A stretch of 64,000 nt of DNA, from the NCBI RefSeq assembly GCF_040676775.1, contig NZ_JBFAPP010000022.1, forward strand, positions 75,813-139,812, written 5' to 3'. This document shows, in pieces, positions 62,353-64,000 of this stretch. The DNA is from Micromonospora_G sp040676775. GTDB lineage: Bacteria > Actinomycetota > Actinomycetes > Mycobacteriales > Micromonosporaceae. A program made the translations under genes and the position numbers. The first letter of the stretch is position 1, and each line of letters begins with the position of its first letter. The notes beneath the pieces were generated by a model. The model was not told the DNA's origin, searched no databases, and saw only the letters and a list, made by a program, of their open reading frames with translations.

Positions 62353-63369
62353 TCAGTCCCAGGCGTTGCCGAGGGCGGCGAGCTGGTCGGCGTACTCGAT
62401 CCGGTCGAGCCAGTCCTCGGGGAAGATCGCCAGGCCGCCGGACGCGCCGAGGAACGCACCGGCCAGCGCGGCAATCGAGTCCGAGTCGCCGGACGTCGTC
62501 GCCCCGCGGGCCAACGCCGACACCGGGTCGTCCGGGTGCCGCAGCGCGCAGAGCAGCGCCGTGGCCAGTGCTTCCTCGGCGATCCAGCCCTCACCGGTGG
62601 CCAGGCACGGGTCTTCGCCGTCGTCGGGCCCGGATAGTGTCGCGTCCAGCCGGTCCAGCACCGCCAGGCACTCGTCCCAACCGAGGGCGATGAACTCCGC
62701 CGGGTGACCCGCGCCCGCGCGCTGCCACAGGTCACCCAGCCAGTCGCCCCGGTAGACGGTCCGCTGACCGATGGCCCGCTGCCGCAGCAGGCCGGGCACG
62801 TCGGCCAGCGCCGCGCCGTCGCGCAACACCCGCACCGCGTACGCGGTCAGCTCGCTCGCCGCGAGCGCGGTCGGGTGCCCGTGGGTCAGCCCCGCCTGGA
62901 GCTGGGCGATTCCGGCGAACGTGTCCAGGTCGTACGCCGACAGCAGTCCGACCGGGGTGACCCGCATGTTGGCGCCGCAGCCCTTCGAATCGGCCACGGT
63001 CGCCGCCTGCCACGGCCCGCCCTTGGCCAGTTCACCGCAGGCCCGCAGGCAGGTCATGCCCGGCGCCCGGTTGTTGTCGGGGCTGACGGCCCAGTCCAGG
63101 AACCGGGCGCGCAGCAGCGGTTCGAGCACCTCCGGGGTGGCGGCCGGTGCCTCGTGCAGCGCCCAGCCGACCGCGAGCGCCATCTGCGTGTCGTCGGTGA
63201 CCAGTGCGGGATCCCCGGTCAGCTCGCGCGGTCCATCGGGGCCGTAACGCGCCTCGATCTGCGGAACCGTCATGAACTCGGTCGGCTTGCCCAGCGCGTC
63301 CCCGTACGCCAGCCCGAACAACGACCCCGACGCGGCCAGCGCCGGTAGACCCGTTTCCGTCCAACCCAT
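62353..63369 (-). CDS. ADP-ribosylglycohydrolase
   Basis: A 338-residue ARH-family hydrolase. The two-magnesium site is formed by TDDTQM near residue 59 and the C-terminal GDSDSIAALAGAF; AYGDALGKPTEF is also typical. It removes ADP-ribose from proteins or small molecules, or cleaves related N-glycosides. Start ATG 63369 by similarity. No ADP-ribosyltransferase is seen nearby. Confidence 0.9.
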   Translation of the reverse strand: MGWTETGLPALAASGSLFGLAYGDALGKPTEFMTVPQIEARYGPDGPRELTGDPALVTDDTQMALAVGWALHEAPAATPEVLEPLLRARFLDWAVSPDNNRAPGMTCLRACGELAKGGPWQAATVADSKGCGANMRVTPVGLLSAYDLDTFAGIAQLQAGLTHGHPTALAASELTAYAVRVLRDGAALADVPGLLRQRAIGQRTVYRGDWLGDLWQRAGAGHPAEFIALGWDECLAVLDRLDATLSGPDDGEDPCLATGEGWIAEEALATALLCALRHPDDPVSALARGATTSGDSDSIAALAGAFLGASGGLAIFPEDWLDRIEYADQLAALGNAWD

Positions 63370-63428
63370 GCGGCGATCATGCCCGCCGCCGTCAACCCGG
63401 TCGGGGCCCAGGGTCGTTGCGGCGTCGG

Positions 63429-63788
63429 TCAGTTGTCCCAGCACAGGCAGAACGGGTGGCCCGCCGGGTCGGCGTAGACCCGGAAGTCCTCTCCCCCACC
63501 GGGCAGCCGGGTAGCACCGAGCGCGAGCACCTTCGCCTCGGCCACCTCGATGTCCTCCACCGTTACGTCGAGGTGGACCTGCTGCGGCCGCTCCGGATCG
63601 GGCCACCGGGGTTCGAGCAGGTCAGGCGCGAGCTGGAAGGCCACCCGGGACTGCCCCGGCCCTCCCCCGAGCGTCACCCAGTCATCACTGTCGTAGACCA
63701 CCGACCGCCCCAGCAACTCCCCGTAGAAGCCAGCCAGCCCCCGAGGATCCGGACAGTCAAGCACCACACTCCGCAACTCACCAATCAT
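63429..63788 (-). CDS. VOC-family (glyoxalase-like) protein
   Basis: A 119-residue vicinal-oxygen-chelate protein with paired beta-alpha-beta-beta-beta modules: ELRSVVLDCPDPRGLAGFYG, VHLDVTVEDIEVAEAKVLALGA and VYADPAGHPFCLCW. The group is annotated glyoxalase/bleomycin resistance, but the substrate cannot be told. GGGAAGGGTGGGGG lies before ATG 63788. Confidence 0.87.
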   Translation of the reverse strand: MIGELRSVVLDCPDPRGLAGFYGELLGRSVVYDSDDWVTLGGGPGQSRVAFQLAPDLLEPRWPDPERPQQVHLDVTVEDIEVAEAKVLALGATRLPGGGEDFRVYADPAGHPFCLCWDN

Positions 63789-63870
63789 GCCCCCACCCTT
63801 CCCCCAAGGCACCCCCCAAAAACCCCACCCCCCGTCCCCCACCCCCCGTCCCCGTCCCCGTCCCCGTTCA
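63789..63870. repeat. C-rich low-complexity tract
   Basis: A pyrimidine tract of CCCC runs and CCCCGT units upstream of the VOC gene. On the minus strand its G runs could form a quadruplex just before the gene start. A matching G-rich tract (63950-64000) lies on the other side of the inverted repeat. Confidence 0.6.
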
Positions 63871-63871
63871 A

Positions 63872-63952
63872 CGCGTCGATCTTGCAGTTGTGGCGGTACA
63901 CAAACCAGGACTAGTACCGCTATTCAGGCGCCACAACTGCAAGATCGTCGCG
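63872..63952. repeat. Long intergenic inverted repeat, copy 2
   Basis: Bases 63877-63895 pair exactly with 63929-63947 (19 bp), extended outward by four pairs past one mismatch; a nested GCGGTAC/GTACCGC pair (63893, 63914) offers an alternative fold. The arm ACGCGTCGATCTTGCAGTTG aligns with the ACGCGTTGATCATGAAGTTA arm at 2395, indicating one family. Confidence 0.8.
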
Positions 63953-64000
63953 GGGAAAGGGGCGGGGGAAAGGGGTGGGGGCCGGGGGCGGGGCGGGGGC
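63950..64000. repeat. G-rich low-complexity tract at the window edge
   Basis: Runs of four or five G separated by AAA, C or T to the end of the window. Quadruplex-prone on the plus strand. It mirrors the C-rich tract to the left, and continues beyond the window. Confidence 0.55.

Overview
The window is very GC-rich, gene-dense chromosomal DNA from an actinomycete. Micromonosporaceae is the likeliest family, inferred from actinobacterial gene content (WhiJ-like HTH plus DUF397 pair, SigE-type ECF sigma factor, full-length SerA with ASB and ACT domains), frequent GTG starts and long GC-rich inverted repeats between genes. I see no rRNA, tRNA, CRISPR array, transposase or phage structural gene.

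Amino-acid core (1-17 kb and 32-34 kb). The left third is a branched-chain amino-acid and serine block: ilvE, leuB, serA and an ilvB-ilvN-ilvC operon on the minus strand, and ilvD on the plus strand. A GGDEF-EAL membrane protein lies between ilvB and ilvD. The ilvB leader holds two hairpins, the second with a T-tract, and a short leader ORF, which looks like an attenuator. glyA, at 32.9 kb, is preceded by a sequence matching the ZTP (pfl) riboswitch consensus. An MFS transporter, a PtpB-like phosphatase and an ApbE-like flavin transferase also lie in the left part.

Accessory middle (17-32 kb). This part holds small regulatory modules: PadR plus membrane protein, an Hsp70-type ATPase fused to a membrane anchor and outer domain, an APH-fold kinase, a WhiJ-like HTH/DUF397 pair facing an operon of small genes (one apparently frameshifted at a slippery heptamer), a divergent methyltransferase/TetR pair with a clear operator, a divergent HTH gene/serine hydrolase pair with two tandem palindromes, and a GH2 beta-mannosidase divergent from a LacI regulator with matching candidate operators.

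Envelope and signalling (34-52 kb). An acyl-CoA-dehydrogenase-like flavoprotein, a second GGDEF-EAL protein with a degenerate GGDEF site, a PH-domain protein, a hydroxyacid dehydrogenase, a GT-C type glycosyltransferase, a PQQ-type sugar dehydrogenase lipoprotein and a membrane metallophosphoesterase precede a secreted I36-like inhibitor. Then comes a tight four-gene operon: lipoprotein, peptidoglycan-binding membrane-fusion protein, MacB-like ATPase and permease. A SigE-family sigma factor and its membrane partner follow.

Right end (52-64 kb). gatCAB, a third GGDEF-EAL protein and ligA are read leftward. Then come a membrane-anchored MazF-fold protein convergent with a barstar-like protein, a GNAT acetyltransferase, an ADP-ribosylglycohydrolase, a VOC protein, and a long inverted repeat flanked by C-rich and G-rich tracts, related to the repeat at 2.4 kb. 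Family assignments rest on reading motifs by eye; no database search was run.
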